A DNA stretch of 64,000 nt from Glandiceps talaboti (GCF_964340395.1 NC_135563.1:248001-312000), one strand, 5' to 3'; counted from the stretch's first letter, positions 33,618-45,135 are shown. Notes: generated by a model not told the origin, from the letters alone. Translations and numbers: made by a program.

Positions 33618-33960
33618 ATATTGAAAAATACCGCCAATGGCATTGTAGCACAACTGTACAGTGTTTAACTAGTCCATGCTAACAGTAGGTGTTCATTTGC
33701 TGAATGACGATCCAGTTGCCTATCCAACCATGTTGCTATCTTTGTGATATACACGATCATTAGGCTGTTGCTATGGGTGTGGTCATGTTGCTAGATATAT
33801 TTGCAAACATTTTTTATTGTTTTTGTTTACTTGTGTATGAATTCCTGATATCAACTTTGCAATATAATTGATCATTTGGGCGGGTTCTTGTTGCTAGGCA
33901 CATTTGCATACATTTATTGAAAGTTTATTCATGCGTCTTTTAATTCCTGTTATCTTTGCA
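33618..33960 (+). mobile_element. Repeat F, 5' fragment
   Basis: Begins AAAAATACCGCCAATGGCAT and contains two to three diverged units of the internal minisatellite before fading near ATCTTTGCAATTG. The hairpin end is missing. Confidence 0.75.
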
Positions 33961-34364
33961 ATTGACATGAATTGGTTTTCCCGGGTTTTTATTTCATAAT
34001 CTCCAACACGCAGTTTCATTGTTTTTGTCCGATGATCTATTCAACTGCCAACCACGTCTGTTTTACCTCCATGACTTTATCGACTGCTGTAACATATAAA
34101 ATATTTGCTCGAATTTTTGCCTTGTCGTGATTTCTAAAACAAAGTAGGTCTGCTGCTCAAACGTGAACGGATCTCGCTACTTTAGTCGGCGACACCGGTC
34201 GTCCATGTGCAGGTGCTAGGTGGGGTTACGTGTTTTATTGTCTCGGATCGAGTGAATGGTTACAAATTAGTCAAGCAATTTAACATCAACGTCAAAGCTC
34301 AACATCAGGAGGCATTTGTCATCTGGGGTACGTTAGTTTTGTCAATTCATTATAGTTTTGAACA

Positions 34365-34404
34365 AGTCATTGAGAATGACATAGTCCCCGCTATGATTGG
34401 TAGG
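34365..34404 (+). repeat. Isolated R2 head
   Basis: ACAAGTCATTGAGAATGACA followed by TAGTCCCCGCTATGATTGG, identical to heads at 12651 and 26699, but with no array or tail after it. Confidence 0.85.
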
Positions 34405-34930
34405 GAGGCCCACAGCCTGTTGGGAAAAAATTGCTGTTTTGAAGATTTTGGAACCTTCATAAATCGTAAAGCAATCAAATATAACTTGTTAATTTCGATT
34501 ATTTAATAAATATGAGTAGTTGTGTTTAAGAAAAAGTGGTATAAAGGCATTTGTGGCCGTCCTGATCGTATCTTTTGAAGTTTGAAATTGAAAGAAATTG
34601 CAATCGTTCGGGCGTTTTGTGTGTGTGGTTGGTTCAATGGTCGCGAGAGACAGCCCCAACGGCGACTTTTGGAGAGTCTTTAAATACACCGTTTTCCATT
34701 GGTTCTTTAACCCCCTTTGCGCGAAGATAACGAATAGAAATCTTGTTTGAAAAGAATTTGACTCCAAGTTTCGTTATTGGCCTGTTCTTATGAGCGACGA
34801 GGGATTTTAACTGACGAGCCTTGCTGCTGTAAGTATGGCTTTTTTTCACAATTAATAGTTTCGATGATCTGATGAAAAAATTTTCGCGCATCGAATTTCT
34901 CGATGCCACGGTGACGGAGCCAGCCAAAAT

Positions 34931-34984
34931 ATGGCGGAGGTTGCCAAGTATGTCCCTGCTTCAGCGTGGCTTCAATCCCCTGAC
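34931..34984 (+). CDS. Putative first coding exon, unknown gene
   Basis: An ATG in the context CCAAAATATGG opens 18 codons (MAEVAKYVPASAWLQSPD) ending exactly at the strong donor GTAAGT (34985-34990). The 300 bp upstream are richer in CG dinucleotides than the surroundings (GGTCGCGAGAGAC, CACGGTGACGGAG), as for a promoter. I do not recognise the protein. The next exon is uncertain: direct joining to the acceptor at 39649 would give only 39 residues before a stop, so intervening exons, or a different gene, are likely. A LINE occupies much of the following interval. Confidence 0.5.
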
Positions 34985-34990
34985 GTAAGT

Positions 34991-35780
34991 ATTGTGTACT
35001 CTACTTCTTTTGAATTTTTGGCTTCATTTTCCTTCATTTTATACTAATGACTACCTTTTTCATCGATCGATGCCAAGTTATCCGACAAATGATAGCGAAC
35101 ACAACACCAATTTTACACGGGAAATTCACTTCCGGGTTTTTTGAACCAGCTGATTTCTTTACATGGTCGGTAATGACAGTTGTGTATTTTTGTCACATTT
35201 TCGCCTCATTTTTGTCGGCGTACAAGATATATCGTCAGAATAATTATTGAATAATGCTCTCTACACTCAATTTCCCAGGTAATGCAGATTACTGTTTCAA
35301 GTTTCAACAAACCATACATACAATGTATGAACAAACTATACATATATAGTTTGTTGCATATTTTGTGTAAGTTTTTATTTATTATTGTGGTGATACTGGT
35401 AATGGAACTTTTGTGCCATGTCTGCTGTGCTGTGCTTTGCGCTCCTGTGCTGTGCTTTACGCTCCTATGCTTTGCTTTGCTTTACATACTAAATAATAAA
35501 CAATGCAGTAACCTAAGCTTTTAGAAGTAATATGTTTGTCTAGAATTAAATGCATGTCTAGTGTTTAAAATGTATGTTGAATAACCAATACTCACTCTTG
35601 GTACTGCCTTCACTGAACTTAATAATTTGCACAAATTTATTGTATGTTTTATATGTGGAATGCACTATGATAATAACTGACTTGTTTTGATGGGTTTTGC
35701 TCTGCACACAATTTGAAGTTCAAAGCTTTCTTGATGGTCAAAACTTTGTTTCGTAGTGATTAATCATAAATTAGCAAATG
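34991..35780. other. Probable intron, no recognised feature
   Basis: AT-rich sequence after the donor at 34985 with no repeat match. A splice-like segment at 35798-35852 (TTCTGTTTCAG before, GTATGT after) overlaps the LINE start and is not convincing as an exon. Confidence 0.4.
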
Positions 35781-35845
35781 AAAATAATTGATTCTGTTTC
35801 AGGTATATTTCTAATCGAAAATCTACAAATCAGGATAGGATCAAG

Positions 35846-37270
35846 ATGGCTGCCCTGGTATGTTGCATGTACATGGTGCTCCTGACTTTGATGGTTCAAA
35901 CCCACTCTAGCAGTACTCTATATGAGCACAAATCACGAAATACCTGTGCAAAGGTTACTGGAATGGACTGGTTGACTCTGAAGTTGAGTATCAATTGTTT
36001 TGGAAAAGAAATTTTGAACAGATCTTTACTGGTTGGAAGGTTGCACTCAGTACATGCAGTCATTGGCACTGCTTCCTCATGCAGAAGCAGACATGCTTTT
36101 TATTACCTGACCATGTTGTGTCTTTTGCTATCAAATGATATCAATCCAAACCCTGGACCTATGGACAACGGTGGCCAAACTACTACATCTGAGTTAGAAG
36201 TGTGTTCAACATGCAATATTCCAATAACTTTTAGTGACATTGAAGTATATTGTGTAAGTTGCTTCAATTCATGGCACAAACAATGTTTATGCGAACAGGT
36301 GTTAGAAAATGAGGATGATACAATTCTCAAGTGGTTTTGTAATTCCTGTCTGTTTAAAATAGACACACCTACTTCAAACACCCAACCCTGCCCTACCATT
36401 GTCTCTAAGGAAGCACCTAGAGGATTACAGATGTGTACTTGGAATGTACGAAATATACCAAAGCATTTTGAAGAATTGAAATGCATATTAATGGCATCAA
36501 ACTTACACATCTGTGGCATAACTGAATCTTGGTTCAACAGCACCTATGATAGTGCAAGCTATGTAATTCCTGGCTACAACCTCATCAGAAGAGATCGACA
36601 AGGAAAAAATGGAGGTGGTGTTGCCGTTTACATATCATCAACAATGAAATACACTGAACGAACTGATTTAATGAATGACAACTGTGAAGATCTCTGGCTG
36701 CAAGTTAACATAGTCAACTGTAAGCCTTTCCTTATTGGGACTGTATATCGTCCTCCTGACTCTAAATCATGTTGGTTTAACACTTTCGAGACTAAATTGA
36801 ATTTATTGACAAATACATATGATGAAATAATCCTCATGGGCGATCTTAATATTGACACCAGCTCAGGGGATAGTAAATGTAAACAATGGACCACTCTATG
36901 TGAATCAAATGGTTTTGTTTACATGGTAAATGTACCCACAAGAGTTACTGATAATACTAATTCATGTATTGATCACATCCTGACCACACAGCCTGACAAG
37001 ATAGTGCACACCCATGTCTCATGTATTGGTCTCAGTGATCACTATCCTGTTTCTGCTACAAGGAAAACATCATTCAAAATTGGCTCTAAAACCCACAACA
37101 CTGTAAAGTACAGGTGTATGAAAAATTTTAATGCCAACTCTTTTTGTCATGACCTTGAAAATACAGATTGGTCAATAATTAACAGTCATAGTGACGTCTC
37201 TACCCAATTAGAAGTATGGAATAAACTATTTCTTCAAGTAAACACGCTCCAATTAAAGAAAAAAGAGTGA
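35846..37270 (+). pseudogene. LINE ORF: 2A-like, PHD finger, AP endonuclease
   Basis: 474 codons. Residues 1-95 form a leader rich in hydrophobic stretches. Residues 96-105 read SNDINPNPGP, a 2A-like (ribosome-skipping) sequence in which the usual ExNPGP Glu is Asn. Residues about 118-168 form a PHD-type zinc finger (CSTC, CVSC, WHKQC, WFCNSC). The APE follows: MCTWNVRN, CGITESWF, RRDRQGKNGGGVAVYIS, TVYRPPDS, ILMGDLNID and LSDHYPVS, with all catalytic positions present. Known family role: target-site nicking. The frame is closed early by a 56-bp tandem duplication at 37241-37352; without it the frame would run on into the RT linker. Confidence 0.9.
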
Positions 37271-37322
37271 GATTCCCCAAAGTTCCGTAATATCTAAACA
37301 CGCTCCAATTAAAGAAAAAAGA

Positions 37323-39272
37323 GTGAGATTCCCCAAAGTTCCTGAATGGTGGAATGAAGACATTAGTCTAGCTATACAAATCAGGGATAACTGTAAGAAA
37401 AAGAATTCCCATGTATTATACAAAAAATGGCGTAACAAAGTCACAGATCTTATAAGATCAGCAAAAAAAGACTTCTACAATAGTATGCTAGAAAACACTA
37501 ATACTGATTTTTGGAAATACTTTAAACATCTAGTTCCCCAGGCTAAATCCAGCAACCCAACTTTTATTACTAAAGATAGCTGTGAGATAACAGACAACAA
37601 AGAAATTGCAAATGCTTTCAACAACTTCTTTGTAAATGTTGCAACAGAGTTTATCAAAAAGAGTAATAATGACTACACAATTGCCAAGAAAATTAAATCT
37701 TTTATATCTAGTCACCTACCAGAAAATACAAAGTTTGAAATACCTCTTTGACGGGAATCAGATGTTTTGAAGTATCTTCAAACCATTGATTGTAACAAGT
37801 CTGTAGGTCTTGATGGTATTAGTGCACGATTTTGGCACAGTCCAAATTACATCAAGTTTAACCAGGCCACTGAATTGTGCAATAACTACAGGATGCTTTC
37901 CATCACAATGGAAAAATGCTAAGGTAACTCCCTTTTTAAAAAAAGGTGCTACAGATAATATTTCCAATTACAGGCCCATTTCAGTTTTACCAGTTCTATC
38001 GAAACTTTTAGAAAGACATGTACATACTCACTTTTATAACTTTTTATGTTCATATAACCTTTTATCCATCAACCAATCAGGGTTCAGAAAGTTACATTCT
38101 TGTCTAACAGCCTTAACAAATATCACCAATTTCTGGTACCATGCAATCGACAGGGGTAATTTAATTGGTGTTTTACTCGTTGATTTCAGAAAAGCATTTG
38201 ATCTTGTTGATCATAATATCCTGCTTCAGAAATTGCAAGTTTATGGCTGTTCTAAGATAACAATGGAATTCTTTGAATCCTACCTTAGCAACAGATGTCA
38301 ATCTGTTTCTTTTAATGGCAAACTGAGTGATTCCTATCCAGTAACCACAGGTGTACCCCAGGGATCCATTTTAGGACCCCTTATGTTTTTACTATTCATA
38401 ACGACCTTCCTCTCGCTTCTCAATATACTGATATGTACATGTATGCTGATGATACAGCAGCACAGGTGATAAGCCCTGACACTCAAGTTATTGAAACCAA
38501 CAATGAAATGATTTCTATTATAGATTGGTGCGACAATAACAAAATGTGTATAAACTCTCAAAAAACTAAAGTTATGCTCATTGGAACCTCACAAAGAAAG
38601 TCTAAACAAAACAGAAATATTACAATAATGTGTGGCAATGACAAACTCCAATGTGTACCATATGATAAATTACTGGGCATAACCATTGATGACCAACTCA
38701 GCTGGGAAAAACAGATCAGTACAGTGACTAGAAGGGTGGCTTTTATACTTTTGCATTTTAAACGGATAAAACAATTTCTAACTTTGAACAACAGGCTGAC
38801 ATTTTTTAACTGTTTTATCTTGCCACATTTTAATTAATTTTCAACGGTGTGGGGAAACTGCTCCAGTGCTCTTTTAAATCGAATGGAAAGACTACAAAAA
38901 CATGTTGCAAGAACACTCACGGATTCTGAATATAATGCACCTAGTGCACCCTTATATAATCGTCTTAAGTGGCTTACTTTTAGACAGAGGGTTGCCTATA
39001 ATCAGTCAATTTTAATGCACAAAGTTTTAAATAATCTAGCTCCGGAATATCTCAATATTTTCAGATATGTTGAGAATGTACATAGTTACCACACAAGATC
39101 ATCTTCCAGGAATGATTTGTACATACCTAAACACACCACACAAATTTTTAAGAGAAGTTTTGTTTTTAATGGAACCAAAATCTGGAATAGTCTTCCAAAT
39201 GACCTTAGAACATCTTGTAGTCTGAGCTCTTTTAAACGTAAATGCAAATTTCACTTTTTACATAATGTATAA
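37323..39272 (+). pseudogene. LINE reverse transcriptase and C-terminus
   Basis: Four overlapping or adjacent frames make one RT: linker WWNEDISLAIQIRDNCKKK, then KSVGLDGISARF, NYRPISVLPVLSKLLERHV, LLVDFRKAFDLVDH (motif A), TTGVPQGSILGPLMF (motif B), MYADDTAAQVI (catalytic YADD), KMCINSQKTKVMLIG and the C-terminal KIWNSLPNDLRTS. Breaks: TGA at about 37749, one-base shifts near 37800 and 38400, and TAA at 38835. Decay is light, so insertion is relatively recent. Confidence 0.92.
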
Positions 39273-39648
39273 ATAATTCCCAATTGTCAATTTGTGTCAG
39301 CTGCTTTTGTCCATGTTTTTATTTGTCTTGTATGTCATGTTTAATTGTATTTTTCATATGTTCTGGCGTTTTCCTGTGATATTTTAATGTAATATTTTAA
39401 TGTATATATTGTAAATATTTTAAAGATGCTCGGCATTGTGTGAGAAGAGCCTTTGGCTCAACAATTTATCGAGTTTAAATAAAGTCAAATAATAATAATA
39501 GAAAGTGGAAAATATGAGTCGTATTTCACATTGCAACTGCTTAGATTAGACGTTAATTGTTTTTAAGAAATTGTGATTTTAAATTCAAACATATCAACAG
39601 AAAGTTATTCTAATTGTTTTGTTTTTCTTTTGTTTTTTGCCATTGTAG

Positions 39649-40230
39649 ATCTTGTTTAGTGGAACAGTGTACCAATGGGTCACACAAGGCATTGACCAAC
39701 AAGGAATTCCTTGAACTACACTTCACAAGTCATAAGTTTGGGTCGTCGTTTGGTTGCAGTCCTTCCAGGCTCCTTCTCATCTGTTGTAGTTGTAAATGAC
39801 ATATCAAGTTCTTCTTCTGATGAAGATGACAACTTACCACTTCTTGCATTGCGAAAGCCAAAGTCATATGATGATGAGTCACTAAATAACTTACCTCTTT
39901 CAAAACTTAGTACTTGTAGGCATAAAACATTGCGAAAGCCAAAGTCATGTGATACAGATGATGAGTCACTGGATAACTTACCTCTTTCAAAACTTAGTAC
40001 TTGTAGGCATAAAACATATGATGATTTTCCTGATGATGATGATGATGATGATGATAATCAGCCCTTGTCAGAAACCCTCCCCCTCTCAAAGCTTATTTGT
40101 CGGTAACATGTAGATAGTTCTCTGAGTTTGGTTCAGTGGCCCGAGTGGTTAATACTCTCAGAATATACTAATAAGAACTTTATAAGGTCTACATGTGTGA
40201 AATATGCAATAAACACCAGTAAATAGTACA
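39649..40230 (+). other. Putative 3'-terminal exon of an unknown gene
   Basis: A strong acceptor (TTTTTCTTTTGTTTTTTGCC, ATTGTAG) ends at 39648, and AATAAA occurs at 40208-40213. From the acceptor, one frame gives 21 residues (ILFSGTVYQWVTQG...) and another 50 residues (SCLVEQCTNGSHKAL...). A third frame holds an acidic repeat protein (39711-40106) but is blocked by TAG at 39657, so it would need its own start. I cannot decide which, if any, is used. Confidence 0.35.
39711..40106 (+). CDS. Hypothetical acidic, internally repeated protein
   Basis: 131 codons. After a 40-residue start (NYTSQVISLGRRLVAVLPG) comes SSSSSDEDDNLPLLALRKPKS, then a unit ending DDESLNNLPLSKLSTCRHKT that is repeated once with small changes, then a run of eight Asp and NQPLSETLPLSKL. 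The low-complexity acidic pattern is often seen in disordered tails of nuclear proteins. Two 70-80-bp DNA repeats underlie it. It may be part of a terminal exon or only a minisatellite with an open frame. Confidence 0.3.
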   Translation: MNYTSQVISLGRRLVAVLPGSFSSVVVVNDISSSSSDEDDNLPLLALRKPKSYDDESLNNLPLSKLSTCRHKTLRKPKSCDTDDESLDNLPLSKLSTCRHKTYDDFPDDDDDDDDNQPLSETLPLSKLICR

Positions 40231-41116
40231 GGGAAGGAAAACATCTGTGATAACTTCAACTTAATGACAACTTTGATGATGATGTAAGTATCAATTTGAC
40301 AGCAATGGAGGCAAAACCTATGTTAAAGCCTGCGTGACCTTTGACCCGGCAAGAGGTTCATCACAACAAAAAAGTATGATTTAGGGCTGTTATTTTTAAT
40401 ACTTTTTTCAAATATTTAAGTGACACAACTAACATCAGAACACAACATTTTAATTATATTTTCACTAATAATACAAATGTGTACAAATCTTCATGAATTT
40501 TCCACCTGTGGCCCTCTTGAAATTCCAATTTCGTTTTTTCAACCAATAAGATAATTTGCATGAAATTTGCATATTTTGAAGAAAAAAAATCAATTTCTTC
40601 ACTTTTAATCATCATTTTGTACCATGGTATAGTATATTGGAAAATTTCATTAATTTTATCTGAAAAATAAAGTAACTGATATTTTAGACCCTTTAATGCT
40701 TATGGCTGGGGTCATTTTTGATTAATTTTATAAAATCCACTTTTTGGTAATAATACATTTTACTTTGAAACCATTTGAGTGGTAATATTTTAATTTTGCT
40801 CTCTCCCAGTGTTATTGTCTGTCATTTTATCATGAAAATAATTGCTTGGGGTCATTTTTTAAATTAATATTTGACCCTAAAATTGACAACTTGTCATGTT
40901 CTGCACATTTCAGATTTTTGCAGAAATTGCGCAAATCTTCTTTTTCAGATCAGTGTTTCAATCATTTATCAATGTGTGAGAGCTTTGAAATTTTTGCTGT
41001 TGTTTGTATGTAGTACAATCATTGCAAAAATGAAGGGACCATGTCAGTAACCTTCAATATATTTTGATTAGGTCAACTCAAATATGGTATTTTGTCTTTT
41101 GTTTCACACTAGCCAT
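40231..41116. other. No recognised feature
   Basis: AT-rich noncoding sequence, no repeat match found in the window, no convincing exon. Confidence 0.5.
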
Positions 41117-42046
41117 GGGCCTCCCTATGATTGGGTTTTAAGGAATTATCACTACTCTGATCATGCAACAACACTTGTGAACCTAAATCAAACAGACTTA
41201 GATATGTTGTGTCTGCTTGTTGGACATGGAACATGCCTACAACAATAAAGGATGGGTCGGGTATGGGGGATAGTATCAGGACAAAAATGGATATGCACAT
41301 GTATGTCATAGAACACTGTCCTAATACCAACTTTGAATGAGATTTGTTCAAGCATGTCTGAGTTATGGCTTTGGACATGGAAAATTCACAAACAAAATGG
41401 CTGCCAGGTGGCCATATTGGATCGTATCATGACAACAAATGGATATGCACATGTATGTCATAGAACACTGTCCTAATACCAACTTTGAATGAGATCTGTT
41501 CAAGGATGTCTGAGTTATGGCTTTGGACATGGAAAATTCACAAACAAAATGGCTGCAGGCAGCCATATTGGATCATATCACGACGAAAATGGATATGCAC
41601 ATGTATGTCATAGAACACTGTGCTAATACCAACTTTGAATGAGATCTGTTCAAGTATATCTGAGTTATGGCTTTGGACATGGAAAATTAGCAAACAAAAT
41701 GGCTGCCAGGCAGCCATATTGGATCGTATCACAATGAAAATGGATATGCACATGTATGTCACAGAACACTGTCCTAATGCCAACTTTGAATGAGATCTGT
41801 TCAAGCATATCTGAGTTATGACTTTAGACAGGGAAAATTTGCAAACAAAATGGCTGCTAGGCGGCCATATTGGATTGTATGATGAAACAAATTAACGTGC
41901 ATATGTATGACATTGTATGTTGCCCCTGTATCAAGTTTGAAAAAAATCGGTCCAGGCATCTCCAAGAAACGGCTCTGGACGGACGGACGGACAGACGGAA
42001 CCCAATCCATAAGTCCCCGTTCCGGACTTCGTCCGGCGGGGACTAA
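41117..42046 (+). repeat. Composite repeat R2, 5'-shortened copy
   Basis: Starts inside the head at CTATGATTGGGTTTTAAGGA, continues with CACTACTCTGATCATGCAAC, about four 151-bp units, the terminal unit, (GGAC)n at 41979-41997 and the hairpin ending GCGGGGACTA at 42046. Confidence 0.9.
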
Positions 42047-42572
42047 CAATCTCAAGTTTGAATTAGCTGCATTTTAAGCAAAATAGAAGTGGTGGTTTCT
42101 TCACTGCCCTCAAAAACATGTACTTTGTAGCTACTATAAATTGTTCCGGAGGAGATATTCAGGTAGGATGTTTTTATAAAAACATTCTAAGAAAACAAGA
42201 CCAGTTAGAATTTGAAATTAAAAACATATTTTTCTATTGTACTACTTGTAGTCACAACAAAAAACTTAATATTTTTTCAAGATTTTGATGTGCACAGACT
42301 TAACAAAATTGTTGCAATAATAATTGTTGTACAAATAACCAAACGAACTGTTACTTATAAATATATTTTTGCATACATTTTTAAATTTTTTTTTTTTTAT
42401 TTATTCGGTGCCAACTGGCCATTTGAAAATACAAATAGAAATGAAAATGAAATTTTTTTTCTTCACTCGCCTGACTATTTTCAGGAGAGGTATTAAATTA
42501 CTCACCTACCACTCGCCTGGATGGTTTCAGGAGAGTGATTTTTAGCTCTCCTGCCATTTTCAAAAGACATGC
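42047..42572. other. Unassigned sequence between two R2 copies
   Basis: AT-rich. CTCGCCTG.(A/C)T..TTTCAGGAGAG occurs twice near 42466-42536. No gene recognised. Confidence 0.45.
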
Positions 42573-43019
42573 CCTGGGATATGCACATGTATGTCATAGA
42601 ACACTGTCCTAATACCAACTTTGAATGAGATCTGTTCAAGCATGTCTGAGTTATGGCTTTGGACATGGAAAATTCACAAACAAAATGACTGCTAGGCTGC
42701 CATATTGGATCGCATCACGACAACAATGAAAATACTTATGTATGTCATAGAATACTGTCCTAATACCAACTTCGAATGAGCTCTGTTCAAGCATGTCTGA
42801 GTTATGGCTTTTGACAAGGAAAATTTGCAAACAAAATGGCTGCTAGGCAGCCATATTGGATTGTATCATGAAACAAATTGACATGCATATGTATGTCATT
42901 GTATGCAAGTTTGAAAAAAATCAGTCCAGGCATCTCCAAGAAATGGTTCTGGACGGACGGACGGACAGATGGAACCCAATCCATAAGTCCCTGTCTCGGT
43001 CTTCGTCTGGCGGGGACTA
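42573..43019 (+). repeat. Composite repeat R2, tail copy
   Basis: Two to three 151-bp units, a terminal unit from which TTGCCCCTGTACC has been lost, (GGAC)n at 42951-42965 and a diverged terminal hairpin (TCTCGGTCTTCGTCTGGCGG). Confidence 0.85.
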
Positions 43020-43139
43020 ACAAGAATCTTTCATTTCCAGGCTGATGTCAAAGCATTTTGTAATACAACAAATCACATTTTGAAATGTAAAATGCACATT
43101 TCTGATGTGATCATTTTCATTTGAAAAATTCACATTTCT

Positions 43140-43410
43140 GAGGCAATCATTTTCACTTTAAGTAATATCCCCACCAAATATCAAGCTAATCGGTCTGGCG
43201 TTTTTTTACTTTAAGTCATACACACACACACACACACACGCCGACCGATGCCTATAGCACTACTGAACCAGTTCAGTTGTGCTAAAAATAGCGCCAATGG
43301 CATTGTAGCAGAACTGTATATTTTTTTAAAAAAATGCTTATGAACACTTTATAGGTGTTCATTTGCTGAATGACTATCCAGTTGCCTATCCAACCCATAA
43401 TTATCACGCA
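43140..43410 (+). mobile_element. Two F ends in tail-to-head contact
   Basis: The hairpin end of one F copy (GCCTATAGCACTACTGAACC, AGTTCAGTTGTGCTA at 43250-43282, after (CA)n) is directly followed by the opposite end of another (AAAATAGCGCCAATGGCATT), which fades near 43400. Confidence 0.8.
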
Positions 43411-44061
43411 AAACTGCAATTTAGCAGGAGTTTCCCTAGGTAATGTCGGAAACGCCTCGGTAAAACCAAACTACGGATAACCCAAGTTCATCAAAAGTCG
43501 GGTTGTTGACAATCTCTAAATCTGTTTGCAATGTCAACTGTAATACGATTATAAAAGTTGTAACAGCTGATAACGTCCCTTGACTCAAAAAATTCACTCC
43601 TTGAAAGTAACCTTGCACTTGGAACTAGTTTTTCTCGTTCCATAGTTAAATAATGTTTTGAAAAATTAAGCACAGAGATACTTAAATAGCAAATTCCCAT
43701 ATCCGATGTTCCCCTCATGTGTTACCACTTCCCTATTGTTTGGCAAAATGACCACAATGACCTTTTCCATTTATACGGGGGAGGGGGGCCTTTAACATGT
43801 TTTAAAGAATTTCTCTCTTTGTTTTAATATAAATCTTTCGATATTAAGGGCGAGTTTGCTGCCAGAACGCATGCATTTAATTGTAAAAAATAACATATCA
43901 CAAAATGCAAATGAGAAAAGTAAATGTTGTTACTGTGGTGCAATGTTGGACAGTGTACTAAGTGGTTCCCCAATTTTCCAACATTGATTGGCTTTATTCT
44001 AGACCGTTCAAAGTATTCGGGTTGTATTGAGAGATACGTATATCGAAATATATATTGATAC
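43411..44061. other. No recognised feature
   Basis: No long frame with motifs, no repeat match. Minus-strand frames at 43436-43718 overlap each other and look accidental. Confidence 0.5.
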
Positions 44062-44186
44062 GTTTCTGTCCAGATCTGAATTTTATATTTTGAGAATATC
44101 GATAAGTTTCTGTCCAGATCTGAATTTTATATTTTGAGAATATCGATAAGTTTCTGTCCAGATCTGAATTTTATATTTTGAGAAAC
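44062..44186. repeat. 44-bp tandem repeat, three copies
   Basis: Starting with GTTTCTGTCCAGATCTGAAT, the unit repeats at 44062, 44106 and 44150 with no difference that I can see, ending at TTGAGAA. The identity suggests a recent duplication. Confidence 0.95.
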
Positions 44187-45044
44187 CAAACAAACTTGAG
44201 AGCCATGGAAATTCACCTCATTGGGGCGTGCATCACAAAATTCTTGAACCGAGTGTTACATAAAGGGTATATTGTCGTAAACGGGAATCAAAGTATAGAG
44301 CGGTATCATGATTACCATGAAGTATGTAAACTTTCTGGTGCATACTAGTGATGTTATGACGGTTTAATTTAATTTATTATTTGCCGTGGAAACGAGTGTA
44401 CATATCCCAGGTACATGTATGTACGGGATTGCGAAAGTCAGAGTGTTCAAAGTCGAGTCAAGCTTTCCTGTATTGAGAATAGGTAGCAGATATTGAATAA
44501 CTTTTTCGACAACTAACTTTCCCGAGGACTTCAAAAATCACAGATATAGAGCTAAAATTAATTATGTTCAAATGATACCAATAAGCAATTCATACATTTG
44601 TTCTGTATGCATGGTAAATGTACGTATGACTGTATGCATGTTGGATGTATGTGTACCCCTGTAAATTTGAAAAATTTGATTTCAAAAGCCATTACATTTG
44701 TTCCACTACATGTACATACATAGATTGATATCACAAAGTACATTGTACTTCCAGATTTCTATAGTTTGGCACATCTTTTTGCCAATTCAAGGGTATATCA
44801 TAGCCTACTATAACAAAGATTGTTGTATTCCAGCAATTATTATGTGTAGGAACAAAAAGCTCAATATTACCCTTACGGAAGGCATTCAGTTTAAATCTGG
44901 TGGATCAATGTTTTTTGCAGATGAGCTGTCAGATAGGGTCAAGTGTTTTCTAAAGAGTGCCATGGGTGGTTATGTTTTGGTTAATATTTGCTGATTTCAG
45001 AATTAAAAAGATAGTTGAATACCCAATAAAACTTATTATTTTTG

Positions 45045-45135
45045 CCTCCTGTAAAGATACCTCACTTTTACCTCCCATATGGATACGGGAGGTATTAAAA
45101 GGGGGATGTCTGTGTGTGTGTGTGTGTGTGTGTGT
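45045..45135. repeat. TACCTCCC/GGGAGGTA inverted pair with (TG)n
   Basis: TTTTACCTCCCATATGGATA, CGGGAGGTATTAAAA is a short imperfect hairpin followed by (TG)n at 45110-45133, directly before the 147-bp satellite unit. Confidence 0.75.

Larger units (their letters stand above)
35846..39500 (+). mobile_element. CR1/Crack-like LINE with 2A peptide, PHD finger, APE and RT
   Basis: The most complete retrotransposon here. A leader peptide, 2A-like motif, PHD finger and AP endonuclease share one frame (35846-37270). RT and C-terminal parts follow in four frames to 39272. The 3' UTR ends with AAGAGCCTTTGGCTC, TTTAAATAAAGTC and (AAT)n near 39480-39500. It lies in the sense direction between two splice-signal-flanked segments. 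Confidence 0.9.

Noticed and set aside
33960-34110. Possible BNIP3-like start exon (minus strand ATGGAG before GTAAAA near 34068)
   Set aside because: The phase does not fit the exon at 32235-32400: the frame required has a stop two codons upstream.
35798-35852. Exon-like segment between TTCTGTTTCAG and GTATGT
   Set aside because: It overlaps the start of the LINE leader frame, and its first frame stops at once; the donor lies inside the LINE ORF start.
40115-40160. tRNA-like 5' half (TTCAGTGGCCCGAGTGGTTAA)
   Set aside because: It resembles the start of a Ser/Leu tRNA, but no anticodon arm, B box or acceptor partner follows.
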